Of a DNA stretch of 64,000 nt, positions 58,701 through 64,000 are shown in pieces; within the stretch, counting starts at the first letter, position 1, and each line of letters begins with the position of its first letter. The DNA comes from Spisula solida (lineage: Eukaryota > Mollusca > Bivalvia > Venerida > Mactridae). Made by a program: the position numbers and the translations under genes. Below the pieces are notes generated by a model, which saw nothing but the letters and a program-made list of their open reading frames with translations, was not told the origin of the DNA and did no database searches. The stretch spans positions 3,172,001-3,236,000 of the forward strand of contig OX365955.1 in the NCBI GenBank assembly GCA_947247005.1, given 5' to 3'.

Positions 58701-59515
58701 ATTATCAGTAGAAAATAGCAAAATTTGAACACTTTAAACCATAACAATTTTGTTTAATAATTCCCAATTTCGCGAATTGTTGCACTAGAATTTCCCAATT
58801 TAAAAGACACAGGCTGTTCAATTTTGTTCAAGAAAAATCACTGCAAACTCAGATAGATGAATTCAAGACAAGTGGAAATGCTCATTAATATTTTTAATTT
58901 ATTAAATACACCAGATTTATATAGCGCCCTTTTTATGCGAACGCACGTTCAAAGGCACTTTACATTATTGTGTTGCAGCCACAAGGGCGCAGGTGCATCC
59001 TCTACCATAGCAGATACAGCATGATCTGACCAGAGGGACAGACTGAGAGAAAGCCCCTGAAGGGGGAGAGAGAGACATTAGATACAGGCATGTCCGGCAC
59101 TGCTGAAGTGCGCCTAGCTCTAATTTCGAATAGACAGCCTGGTTCTTTAATGAGCCCGGTGTATAGCACCAATACACAGCTTCCTGGCACTTCCAGATAA
59201 TTTGCAGACCACACTGCCAGATATAGCGGGAAATTTTATAAATATTTCAGAAATGTCAAGTTCCGATGCCAGGGATTGAACCCACAACCTCTGGATTGAC
59301 AGCCCAGTGCGTTACCACGGAGCTAAATCCGCTTATTCAACTTTATGCAGAAGAAAACAGCTCAAAGTAGAGAGCAGAAAAGTTGGTAAAAATGATATAA
59401 ATCAATGTATATTATCAGGTCCATGTGAAGACATCAAATTGGTTATGGAACTTGTCAAAGATATTTCCATGTTACTAAGTTTGAAAAGAAGTTTCAACTC
59501 ACCATTATCTGCCAT
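34649..59515 (-). CDS. PWWP and DUF4211 domain chromatin-type protein (20 coding exons)
   Basis: Assembled from 20 exons with GT-AG borders and consistent phases: 2,262 nt, 754 codons. The start MADN is split between exons 1 and 2. Residues about 5-100 form a PWWP domain (YSPGDLVWAK, then GHPWWPALI, VQFFSQPPSHAWV), close to the N-terminal PWWP of MSH6, which reads methylated histone H3 or DNA. Residues 178-268 are Asp/Glu-rich with a repeated DDSDED motif; 288-342 are Ser/Lys-rich. Exons 10 and 13 encode two copies of a W...LL.KYE...NG.(I/V)L motif. Residues about 570-754 match DUF4211, as in CCDC82: EPEFLADV, CPYLREV, RIGKTC, YHQLCHFKYNLYDKC. The protein is presumably nuclear and chromatin-bound (inference). 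The terminal exon is unresolved. Confidence 0.82.
35022..35180 (+). repeat. Dispersed repeat ('tttctcgacaatttttcag')
   Basis: Related copies at 45190-45345 and 47838-47890 ('ctcaacaatttttcagttat' in the latter two). Intronic. Confidence 0.65.
35340..35550 (-). repeat. Dispersed repeat, inverted copy of the 17537 family
   Basis: Contains the complement of the 'accaaatggtttccgtttaa' block and a gactgacc-type stretch. Confidence 0.7.
35565..35660 (-). CDS. PWWP-DUF4211 gene, exon 19 (DUF4211 signature)
   Basis: Acceptor tattattgtag; RIGKTCMEYISTYHQLCHF then KYNLYDKCLAK, the most diagnostic DUF4211 motif (lGr.Ca.R...YH.L.HF.y.L...C). Confidence 0.92.
36110..36232 (-). repeat. tRNA-derived SINE head
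   Basis: Minus-strand A box in TAGCCTAGTGGTAGAGCATC (from 36226) and B box in GGAATCAATCCC (near 36184), spaced as in a tRNA. Different in sequence from the heads at 22137 and 59330. Confidence 0.75.
36313..36417 (-). CDS. PWWP-DUF4211 gene, exon 18 (DUF4211)
   Basis: Acceptor tctatttccag; 35 codons including ESVFLFGSVYDKDTLK, the 'G.lYd..Tl' strand of the domain. In CCDC82 a C..CG pair precedes this; here only the Cys at the end of exon 17 is present. Confidence 0.83.
36430..36785 (+). repeat. 21-bp AT-rich minisatellite, about 16 copies
   Basis: Unit 'tactataaatagtacatgtg'. It ends about 12 bp from the exon 18 acceptor, so its last unit overlaps the region of the branch site and pyrimidine tract on the minus strand. 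Confidence 0.93.
36984..37049 (-). CDS. PWWP-DUF4211 gene, exon 17 (DUF4211)
   Basis: Acceptor gtatatttcag; 22 codons DILNKCPYLREVSK ending TCE. The donor gttggt is weak. Confidence 0.8.
37073..37415. mobile_element. MITE related to 53586-53942
   Basis: Shares 'ggttttggtgaaaaagat', 'ttattacatgttgata' and 'gaaagcaagtatggtagcca' in the same order as 53586-53942. Intronic. Confidence 0.65.
37484..37549 (+). repeat. Retroelement-like 3' tail
   Basis: Second copy of the 4189-4262 sequence, followed by an actt-type simple repeat. Confidence 0.5.
37701..37798 (-). CDS. PWWP-DUF4211 gene, exon 16 (DUF4211)
   Basis: Acceptor ttgatttcag; encodes TYIFPLSEIDKIVEQKK then WTDKIK, the Y-F-P-L-IE segment of DUF4211. 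Confidence 0.88.
37892..38318. mobile_element. Pearl-like element with GGAC/TGAC microsatellite
   Basis: The ends AGTCCCCTACCGGTTT and AAACCGGTAGGGGACT are perfect complements. 38070-38270 is a (GGAC)n-(TGAC)n-(GGAC)n tract, typical of pearl-type elements of bivalves. A solo right end is at 58450-58475. The long minus-strand Ser/Val/Arg/Gln frames are microsatellite artefacts. Confidence 0.8.
38345..38705 (+). repeat. 41-bp minisatellite, about 9 copies
   Basis: Unit keyed by 'gagctctcattggtcaat' at 38361, 38402, 38443, 38483, 38523, 38564 and 38605 and onward. Lies in intron 15. Confidence 0.93.
38708..39125. mobile_element. Pogo-like MITE, second family
   Basis: TACCGTAGAACTTCGATGCC at the left is mirrored at the right ('aagttctactgta'), with TA flanks. 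A truncated copy of the left end is at 40980-41068. Confidence 0.75.
39183..39298 (-). CDS. PWWP-DUF4211 gene, exon 15 (DUF4211 start)
   Basis: Acceptor catatatttttcag; SLEEEYERSPLLRHFYVYMQ then VFLSQALEPEFLADV, the opening helix of DUF4211. A tempting internal acceptor at about 39243 would break the frame. Confidence 0.88.
39465..39870 (+). repeat. 38-bp minisatellite, about 10 copies
   Basis: Unit containing 'aagaatgcccgggtagattt' and 'gactgacaacc'. Lies in intron 14, between the exon 14 donor and exon 15. Its minus-strand unit carries a cag acceptor-like site but no productive frame. Confidence 0.93.
39912..40042 (-). CDS. PWWP-DUF4211 gene, exon 14
   Basis: Acceptor tgattgttacag. The correct frame reads YRGYKDIEKEYLPIKVNIV, which parallels exon 11's position after the first KYE motif. 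Its first ten bases and acceptor are the unit of the 28-bp array upstream. A decayed copy of its 3' end and donor follows at about 39865-39895. Confidence 0.85.
40035..40488 (-). repeat. 28-bp array of the exon 14 splice acceptor, about 16 copies
   Basis: On the minus strand each unit reads 'tatttgattgttacag' then the exon-start bases TATCGAGGATA. The copy nearest exon 14 is the real acceptor. Almost every copy keeps ttacag; one at 40321 is altered to ttaacag. Confidence 0.95.
40721..40861 (-). CDS. PWWP-DUF4211 gene, exon 13 (KYE repeat 2)
   Basis: Acceptor atactatcag; 47 codons with VIWKIESNILLKKYE and KNGRILHK, aligning to exon 10. Phase 0 at both ends. Confidence 0.9.
40980..41068. mobile_element. 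Truncated pogo-like MITE end
   Basis: TACAGTAGAACTTCGATGCC matches the left end of 38708-39125; no right end found. Preceded by a partial MITE starting at 40898 (tactgtaaaatc). Confidence 0.65.
42157..42277 (-). CDS. PWWP-DUF4211 gene, exon 12 (linker)
   Basis: Acceptor tgaattacag; Ser/Thr/Asp/Gln-rich linker of 40 codons. A decayed copy of its 5' part and acceptor lies at 42370-42455. Confidence 0.82.
42370..42455 (-). repeat. Decayed duplicate of exon 12 5' part and acceptor
   Basis: 'gtgtctttaggcggcgatat' and the following bases mirror 'gtgtccttaggtggtgatat' of exon 12 and its upstream intron, offset by about 130 bp. The copy is diverged. Confidence 0.75.
42522..42656 (+). repeat. Degenerate ~22-bp repeat
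   Basis: About six copies of 'gatgaaaatttgagattt'. Intronic. Confidence 0.8.
43238..43365 (-). CDS. PWWP-DUF4211 gene, exon 11
   Basis: Acceptor atgtttttgcag; FCDWWGCYANRYQPVK then an acidic end. Follows the KYE motif and may be part of the same fold. Confidence 0.85.
44307..44453 (-). CDS. PWWP-DUF4211 gene, exon 10 (KYE repeat 1)
   Basis: Acceptor tgttttacag; 49 codons with HLWQYKRGGLLQKYE and ENGKVLYANL. Same pattern as exon 13, so the motif is duplicated in the protein. Confidence 0.9.
44825..44984 (-). CDS. PWWP-DUF4211 gene, exon 9 (Ser/Lys-rich)
   Basis: Acceptor catacttcag; low-complexity Ser/Thr/Lys linker. The phase joins exons 8 and 10 exactly. Confidence 0.8.
45422..45795. mobile_element. 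374-bp MITE with CAGGATGGCCACAG ends
   Basis: Left CAGGATGGCCACAG and right CTATGGCCATCCTG are near complements. The interior is rich in 'aattccctgat'. CAGG-type ends suggest hAT affinity, but I see no 8-bp duplication. A related single end is at 29290. Confidence 0.7.
45884..45945 (-). CDS. PWWP-DUF4211 gene, exon 8 (basic)
   Basis: Acceptor attttgttttag; Lys/Pro-rich KSSKVLKKPPQVNKRKP, a possible nuclear localisation signal. Two spare bases before gtatat. Confidence 0.78.
45946..47663 (-). other. Intron 7
   Basis: Mostly unique AT-rich DNA with diverged dispersed repeats (47270-47340 has a 'ccaaccgaccgatggacaga' tract). No exon recognised. Confidence 0.45.
47664..47818 (-). CDS. PWWP-DUF4211 gene, exon 7 (acidic)
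   Basis: Acceptor gtgtaatag; acidic linker ending DDSDEDLNWSPGP, then gtaagc. Same closing motif as exon 6. Confidence 0.85.
48517..48630 (-). CDS. PWWP-DUF4211 gene, exon 6 (acidic)
   Basis: Acceptor atttgacag; 38 codons, mostly Asp/Glu, ending DDSDEDPGWTP. Resembles exon 7 and may have arisen by exon duplication. Confidence 0.85.
48973..49181. mobile_element. 209-bp MITE with TACTGTAAAA ends
   Basis: TACTGTAAAA left and TTTTACAGTA right. Same size class and end motif as 51561-51768. Confidence 0.7.
49206..49343 (-). CDS. PWWP-DUF4211 gene, exon 5
   Basis: Acceptor ggttgacag. Encodes a charged segment (KIPRRWKEAFVLMD, then DVPEDLKPGELFFL) of unknown fold. Two more copies of the acceptor motif lie just upstream (49379, 49416). 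Confidence 0.85.
49379..49430 (-). repeat. Two extra copies of the exon 5 acceptor
   Basis: The 37-38-bp unit on the minus strand includes 'gttgacaggtca'; copies at about 49379 and 49416 precede the used acceptor at 49344. Confidence 0.85.
49440..49700 (+). repeat. Degenerate tandem repeat in intron 4
   Basis: Several copies of 'aaagggagataa' with 'gatccaatatttgactgatt' or related spacers, about 55-75 bp apart. Confidence 0.75.
49701..52424 (-). other. Intron 4, remaining part
   Basis: Holds the dispersed repeat at 50520-50760 (17537 family) and the MITE at 51561-51768. The open frames near 50000-50300 and 50920-51310 show no domain or splice context. Confidence 0.45.
51561..51768. mobile_element. 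208-bp MITE with TACTGTAAA ends
   Basis: TACTGTAAAG left and TTTACAGTA right; interior has 'cacgaaatctaatgcccaca'. Confidence 0.72.
52425..52515 (-). CDS. PWWP-DUF4211 gene, exon 4
   Basis: Acceptor cttatttttcag; 30 codons of Lys-rich linker (KIGKKQKMPAQK) and one spare base before gtaaga. Confidence 0.8.
52516..53514 (-). other. Intron 3, right-hand unique part
   Basis: AT-rich, with paired short inverted motifs ('acctgccaagtactcc' near 52710 and 'acttggcaggtatg' near 53400) that may mark a ~690-bp MITE. No exon recognised. Confidence 0.45.
53515..54175 (+). repeat. Dispersed repeat split by a MITE
   Basis: The 17537-family copy ('gaccttgacctta...caacctccctaata') is cut at 53586 and resumes at 53943 ('aagtttgagcataac'), showing a clean insertion site. 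Confidence 0.72.
53586..53942. mobile_element. MITE inserted in a dispersed repeat
   Basis: Begins TACTGTATTTC and ends TTTTACAATA. The flanking repeat rejoins as 'ctaata|aagtttg', giving a TA-type target site. Related to 37073-37415. Confidence 0.75.
54677..54803 (-). CDS. PWWP-DUF4211 gene, exon 3 (PWWP helical end)
   Basis: Acceptor tgattgtag; completes Arg, then YEGKDVEG and the helix EKKGMVKALEEIEKA, matching the region after the barrel in MSH6-type PWWP domains. Ends phase 0 at gtaaat. The acceptor and exon start are duplicated just upstream (54836-54880). Confidence 0.88.
54778..54880 (-). repeat. Tandem duplication of the exon 3 acceptor
   Basis: A block with 'cttcgtatacatgtatagat' and 'ctacaatcatataat' occurs twice, 54 bp apart. 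Each copy carries a complete tgattgtag acceptor and the first exon codons. Only the inner one leads into the full exon; the outer reads to a stop. Confidence 0.92.
54913..55124. mobile_element. 212-bp MITE with TACTGTAAACCAA ends
   Basis: TACTGTAAACCAAGG left, TTGGTTTACAGTA right. Interior 'tttcgcg' motifs. Inverted sister copy at 55511-55722. Confidence 0.85.
55511..55722. mobile_element. 212-bp MITE, inverted sister copy
   Basis: Same length and ends as 54913-55124 but in opposite orientation; interior 'gaaattctaccactcgcgaa' is the complement of the other copy. Confidence 0.85.
56326..56491 (-). CDS. PWWP-DUF4211 gene, exon 2 (PWWP core)
   Basis: Acceptor gaactttgcag. Encodes the beta-barrel part with GHPWWPALI (the PWWP signature) and VQFFSQ. 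Ends with two bases of an Arg codon before gtacgt. Confidence 0.92.
56492..58890 (-). other. Intron 1, left part
   Basis: No exon recognised. Contains diverged repeats at 57480-57830 and 58490-58830 that share 'gaacagcctgtgtc'-type sequence in opposite orientation, and a solo pearl-like end at 58450-58475. Confidence 0.45.
58893..59338 (-). repeat. Full-length tRNA-derived SINE
   Basis: Minus strand: tRNA-like head from about 59330 with GGATTTAGCTCCGTGGTAAC (A box) and GGGTTCAATCCC (B box, 59272-59283), a body with 'ctatacaccgggctcattaa', and a 3' part with 'tatatagcgccctttttatg' and 'caaaggcactttaca'. About 445 bp. The head resembles a complete tRNA with an intact T arm. Confidence 0.82.
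59503..59515 (-). CDS. PWWP-DUF4211 gene, coding exon 1 (start)
   Basis: The tiny exon 59503-59523 has acceptor ttatttcag, eight UTR bases, ATG, codons for A-D-N, one spare base, then a GTGAGT donor. Joining to exon 2 restores Asp before YSPGD, which fixes the start. An upstream non-coding exon must exist to its right. Confidence 0.8.
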
Positions 59516-59585
59516 GATGTAGTCTGAAATAAAGAGAGATCAATATTAAGAGAATGGGGGACATTCAATAATCAATTTATGTTTT

Positions 59586-59683
59586 AGTTAGAACATATTA
59601 AGTAAATTTCTAAGATTAAAAAGGGCGGAGCGAGTGAAGCGAGTCCTTTTTAGTCATTAAACTTTACTTAATATGTTCTAACT
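59586..59683. repeat. Hairpin element with 'gagcgagtgaagcgag' loop
   Basis: Arms AGTTAGAACATATTAAGTAA and its complement enclose a loop of direct repeats. Probably a small palindromic MITE near the gene's 5' end. Confidence 0.8.
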
Positions 59684-60004
59684 GGCTTAAAATATAACAT
59701 TCTGCATTCTGATTGGCCGATAGAAATTAGCGCCAACGGATGACGTCAAGTCTTTGAAGAGAAAATCTTAATGATTTAATTTTCATTTAACCGCCAAATT
59801 TCGGCGTTTTCATTGGCTCATAGTGTAGGTTGTATTCTAATTAGTTTTATTCAAATGCTGATATCCGGAAGGTCAACTTTTTGAGGCACTGGACATTCCA
59901 CGCAGTCAACCAATAATTTAATCAATAATATACTAAAATGCTATCCAACCTTCCTAGTTTGAAGATCCTGTTTTGATCAGAAACTATTGCCTTTTGTGGG
60001 TCTA

Positions 60005-60245
60005 TTCCTTCATATGAACGGTCACAGAGACCATGACCTTCTGACCTCAAATTCATTTACTGGACATTGCAGCTTGATGCAACCTCCATGTAAGACCTGT
60101 GAGAGGATCGTAGAACCAAGCAATCTGGAGTAACTGTTCTTAAAACAGCCATTTGAACTATACCCAAAGACAGACAGGCAGACACACAGACCGACATGCG
60201 CAAAGCAATATACCCTCTTATCAAAGATGGGGGGTTAATTAACTT
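60005..60245 (-). repeat. Dispersed repeat, inverted 17537-family copy
   Basis: Carries 'caaagcaatataccctctta' and 'gacagacaggcagacacaca', the inverted form of the family. Confidence 0.68.
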
Positions 60246-61600
60246 AATCCTGATCAAAGATCGGGGAATAATCATCCCCTTCAGTTATGTGCTGTAGATA
60301 TGTGCGAAACTGATTCTGGCAGTTGAATCAGTTATTCAGTATACCCAGGAAAAAATTAAGATACCACAATCGAATAAACTTATCAAAAACTTGATAAAAA
60401 CAATAATCAAGATACATGGAACCCGATGCCTAACAAAAACGCTACATGTACCCTCTAGCGATATCAACCACTATACTATGTCATGGCAACGACAGGCTAC
60501 AAGACAGCAGTGCTCGCCGACAGCACTTTGCTAGGTGAGCACTACCAAGGCGCTTTCTTGAGGCTGAGCAACGGAACGCTATGGATGCGCTGTGTTGCGT
60601 AACGGTCTGCTATCGGCAAGCGCTCGACAGAAGCATATATTTTTTCGCTTTGCCCACTACCTAGCCCTTTTTTAAAGCAGGTGGTTTCTAAGCGTATCGC
60701 TATCGAGTGCTCGGTATCGGTTTAGTGAGGCAACAGGTATCTGGTCTTGATTTAGTTGTTACTATTTTTAGAACAATAACATATTTTTCTGGCATATAAA
60801 TTACAATTTATAACAGTTTTACAGTGTTCAGTAATAAAACAAATTAATGCACAATAAAACATAAAATTGAGTTTTAATAGTAAACATAATTGACAGAATT
60901 CTTACATTAAAACGAGGCATTTAAATTTTAATCAGTGGCATGACCATCGCGAAATCATATGACAAATGCGATTTTTCACAAATTGACGACTTCCAAGATG
61001 TTCAACAAGTTAAAATAGTACCTTCTTACCGTAGCTAACAGAATAATGTTATCATCTAATCAGTCAGTTGCACAATTGAGTAAATATTAATCTACAGCAT
61101 AAACAAGTGAACAGAAATTTAGGCAATGTTTTTATCGGAATCGTCCGAGTGTGTTGCGGGAAATGCCGAGAATGCACGATTGTCACAATCGTGAAATCTC
61201 GGTATTTTCCGCGAATTGGACAACAACCTAAGAGTGCTCTCCCTTTAAGACCGGTTAAAATTATTGTTTTTGTCCTGTTTAATTTTGAAATTCCGGCGTT
61301 GATTAATTGTTGACTAAATGGGGATGTCAGTATAGCTGTACCTACTGATAGGTGAGATATTAACTTGTTGTCAGTGAGACATCAAAGGGTTTACCCCCAG
61401 CTTTGTAACCTATTTGGGATATTTTAATAAACTAAAACTCCTTGCTCCCTAATTATAGAGCACGTTGCCTTACCAAACCGCTACCGACCGCTTGATAGTG
61501 CTACATGCTATGAAACGGCTTGCTTAAAAAAAACGCTACACAGGGGAGCACCCGCGGCTAGCATCAAAGCGCTACCGAGGCGGTCTTCTTCCTTGTACAG
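60246..61600. other. Upstream region with CGCTA-rich patches and a palindrome
   Basis: 60435-60720 and 61460-61590 are enriched in 'cgctac/gcgcta' motifs in both orientations and may be ends of one element. A long palindrome lies at 61154-61215. The untranslated first exon of the minus-strand gene may be here but I cannot place it. Confidence 0.4.
61154..61215. repeat. 62-bp palindrome with E2F-like arms
   Basis: Arms TTGCGGGAAATGCCGAGA and TCTCGGTATTTTCCGCGAA meet at ACGATTGT-c-ACAATCGT. GCGGGAAA and TTTTCCGCG resemble E2F sites. Confidence 0.75.
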
Positions 61601-61789
61601 AGCAGGAGTCCTGTTAGTCCCATAAATAAGACTACGTACGTTTCACAGTCCTTGATTTTCAATAACTAGGTCCAAGCTAACAAATATGTCTCTACAGAAG
61701 GTTATTACATCAGCCCAAACACTGCGATAAAATAATCTCTTCCATCGTCCATAAAAAAGTTCAAATTTTCGAAACATCTATCAAAATTT

Positions 61790-63836
61790 AAACCTTCGTT
61801 ATTGTCGCCGACTCAAAATACCCAAATGAACAACGTCTTCTTTTTACGAGTAGCTCATTGGAGACGGTATTTTTTGTTTTAACATCAAGCTCAAACCTTC
61901 CTTTCAATAATTCATGAGGCAATCTGCTGTCCATTGCCAGCTATAGTGTCAAATTTTAATGCGTTTCATGTGTCGCCAATTTTTTCAATTTTAAAAAACC
62001 TTTGTTATTGCCAATTAATATAGTGTAGCAAACTAAGAAATAACTTGTTTATGACAAATGAAACATCATTATGTATACCACCAAAGCCTAAATAAGACTA
62101 TAGGATCGCAGGCATATACAAATTATTTATTAAATCGCGAACACTGTGCATCATAAAATATTAACCTTTACTCAAAAGTAATAGCTTAAAACTTTCATGA
62201 TCATAAAAGATGCACATTAATACTAAAACTGTCTCCTGGTAGGCTATTTACACAACCAGATATATCATATTGGTGTAATAAAAACGAAATTTATGTTTAA
62301 TACAGAGTTATACATTAAACTAATTTCAGTTTTGTACACAGTTTAAACCTTCGTGATTTAAACTTTCGTTGCCAAAATTCGAAACTAACGCTAAAAACGC
62401 AGAAGATTACAATTATATGACTTTTTGTTAGGCCTATTTGAAGTGTAGATTTGCTTGAATGCGAAATCGCCGAAAGATGTCGTAAAACATTGCTTGTATT
62501 TCCAACTAGAGTTGTGAGTATTTTTACCTTACTTTCCAACGAAAATATTTTTTCAATAAGATTGACTGAGATAGTATCTAACTATGATATTATTCGCACA
62601 ATATAACGTTTTTTCTAAGATAAACATTTACATAAGAGAGTATGGCTTCCTTTTTGTATAATACTTGTGTTTAAATCTATAAAACCTTCGTTATCCTGCG
62701 ATAACGAAGGTTATATCACTGCATTTGGTGAGAAAAGTTATATTATAACGTGTATGTACACATTTTACTTCACTGCATTTAAAAGTCTGTTACATGTGTA
62801 TGAAATTGGTACCATTACATAATTTGCAATGTGTTCTGTTATTATTTGTTGAAGAGAAAACCGGACTACGGTAAAATATATAATAGTCTTCATGTTCTGC
62901 AAGTGATTGTTAGAACAGTTATCCTATTATCCATACGCAATATCAACCTAAGTATTGCTATTGCATAGACTTATATCATTTGTTAAGTTTTATAGTGCAT
63001 TAATTTAGTTACAGTCTAACGATTTGGTTTATAATTACGATAACGAAGGTTTCATAAAGATAACGAAAGTTTAATTTATTATATGCGTTTTTATAACTAT
63101 GACCAAGAGTAATGCTGAAATCCAAACGGTATATTGTAAGCGCCTGAAAGAGCAAAACAATGAAGACTACCTATGACTGGAACGAGAGAGAATGTGCCGT
63201 AATTATGTACGTTCCTCTAAACTGTCAGAAAGAAGGTGAAAAGGGAGAAACAAGCAAAACAGAAAATACTGAAAATAACAGATATGAAGACGTTTGAAAA
63301 ATACAAGAAGAAAGGGAAACCGGCAATGTGGTTGAAACAAAATATGCAGTTGGTAATCATGTTACTACTGAGTGCAAAGATATCTTGTTTATTGATAACA
63401 TTGTTAATCAAGACGATGAAAATCATGAAGTGAATTTTGTGAAAACTAATATGCAGTTTTTCTATTGACCTAGACATAACGACATAGTTAGATGGAAGTC
63501 TTGTTAAATATTGATACTAGTAGATGCACCAAAGGCTACTCGAAAGTCAAAGTCATTGTTAAAAAGAAGTGATAGTGACAGATAGTGTATTTTGAACATG
63601 TATGCGGTGTATACTGAAAAGTCACTAAACCTTCGTTATCACAACTTATCAGCCGGGTTGTTGGTATTGACGTTTTCAATTAGCCTGTTTGGTATTATGT
63701 TTAAGTTTTGTGTCCAAGTGTCTCTTGTACATTTCAGCATGCTTATTAATGTAGTTACAACTTAGATACTTGCCAATGTTCCCAAAATAATTGTCAACAT
63801 GTTATATTCCGATTCTGAGGAAACCTTCGTTACCAT
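61790..63836. repeat. Dispersed AACCTTCGTTAT motif cluster
   Basis: The 12-mer or close variants occur near 61791, 61998, 62344, 62683, 62701 (inverted), 63041 (inverted), 63062 (variant), 63628 and 63821. The pair at 62683-62712 forms a palindrome, AACCTTCGTTATC-ctgc-GATAACGAAGGTT. Confidence 0.8.
63104..63515 (+). pseudogene. Decayed coding fossil (SNAEIQ...FYWPRHND type)
   Basis: One frame reads SNAEIQTVYCKRLKEQNNEDYL then a stop, then LERERMCRNYVRSSKLSERR; a shifted frame reads KREKQAKQKI; a third gives KYAVGNHVTTECKDILFIDN and ends QFFY-stop-PRHNDIV, where a TGA replaces an expected Trp. The order (SNAEIQ-type start, basic middle, H-V...D...Y.WP end) recalls a widespread, uncharacterised repetitive protein of marine invertebrates and fish, as I remember it. 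Multiple stops and frameshifts make it dead. Function is unknown. Confidence 0.5.
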
Positions 63837-64000
63837 TGTTATTTTACCGTCTGTCGCCATGTTATAAGTATGTTGCATTATCAAAATGATATCATAACGT
63901 GTTTTGTGGTAAATTGAAATCAGAAACACCATAGAAACGTGTTTTATGTTTGTATACGTTTGCCAGTTTGACTTTTAAGTGTTGTTCTGATTAATTGCTG

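Noticed and set aside
59311..59338. Functional tRNA gene
   Set aside because: The head has good A and B boxes but continues into a SINE body and 3' tail, so it is a retroposon rather than a tRNA gene.

Overview
This window looks like nuclear DNA of a mollusc, most likely a bivalve. It is AT-rich and intron-rich, with GT-AG splice sites. It is packed with tandem arrays, MITEs, mariner-type elements, tRNA-derived SINEs and tandem-core elements ending in hairpins, a mixture known from bivalve genomes. There are no operons, rRNA genes or CRISPR arrays. The species cannot be named from the sequence. All calls come from reading the sequence; no database search was run.

Genes. (1) 5459-12097 (+): a three-exon gene whose exons join in phase 0 to a 205-residue protein with a signal peptide, a Cys-rich TIL-like ectodomain, one membrane span and a basic/acidic tail. 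(2) 18577-19341 (-): an intronless-CDS KCTD-family BTB protein of 254 residues. (3) 22508-23575 (+): an intronless-CDS DHHC palmitoyltransferase of 355 residues, ZDHHC24/22-like. (4) 34649-59515 (-): a gene assembled by hand from 20 coding exons whose phases all agree (754 codons). It encodes an N-terminal PWWP domain, acidic linkers, two copies of a 'W...LL.KYE...NG' motif and a C-terminal DUF4211 domain (CCDC82/QSER1/PRR12 type). Its last exon is not certain; a candidate terminal exon with a poly(A) signal lies at 25035-25419.

Layout. 1-5.3 kb: two mariner-type elements and a SINE-like tail. 5.4-12.2 kb: gene 1, with an intron filled by a 25-bp minisatellite and a tandem-core element. 12.2-17.5 kb: a nest of insertions at least five levels deep, including a hAT-type element with a perfect 8-bp target duplication and a 1.45-kb element with about 490-bp inverted repeats. 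18-25 kb: KCTD and DHHC genes, two MITEs, a LINE fragment and a SINE. 25-34.6 kb: repeats and the probable 3' end of gene 4. 34.6-59.5 kb: gene 4 exons among repeats. 59.6-64 kb: palindromes, a dispersed AACCTTCGTTAT motif and a decayed coding fossil.

The most unusual signal is in gene 4. Several 3' splice sites are themselves tandemly duplicated. The extreme case is exon 14, where a 28-bp unit containing the acceptor and first exon bases is repeated about 16 times. Exons 3 and 5 carry smaller acceptor duplications, exon 12 carries an older one, and a 21-bp array abuts the exon 18 acceptor.
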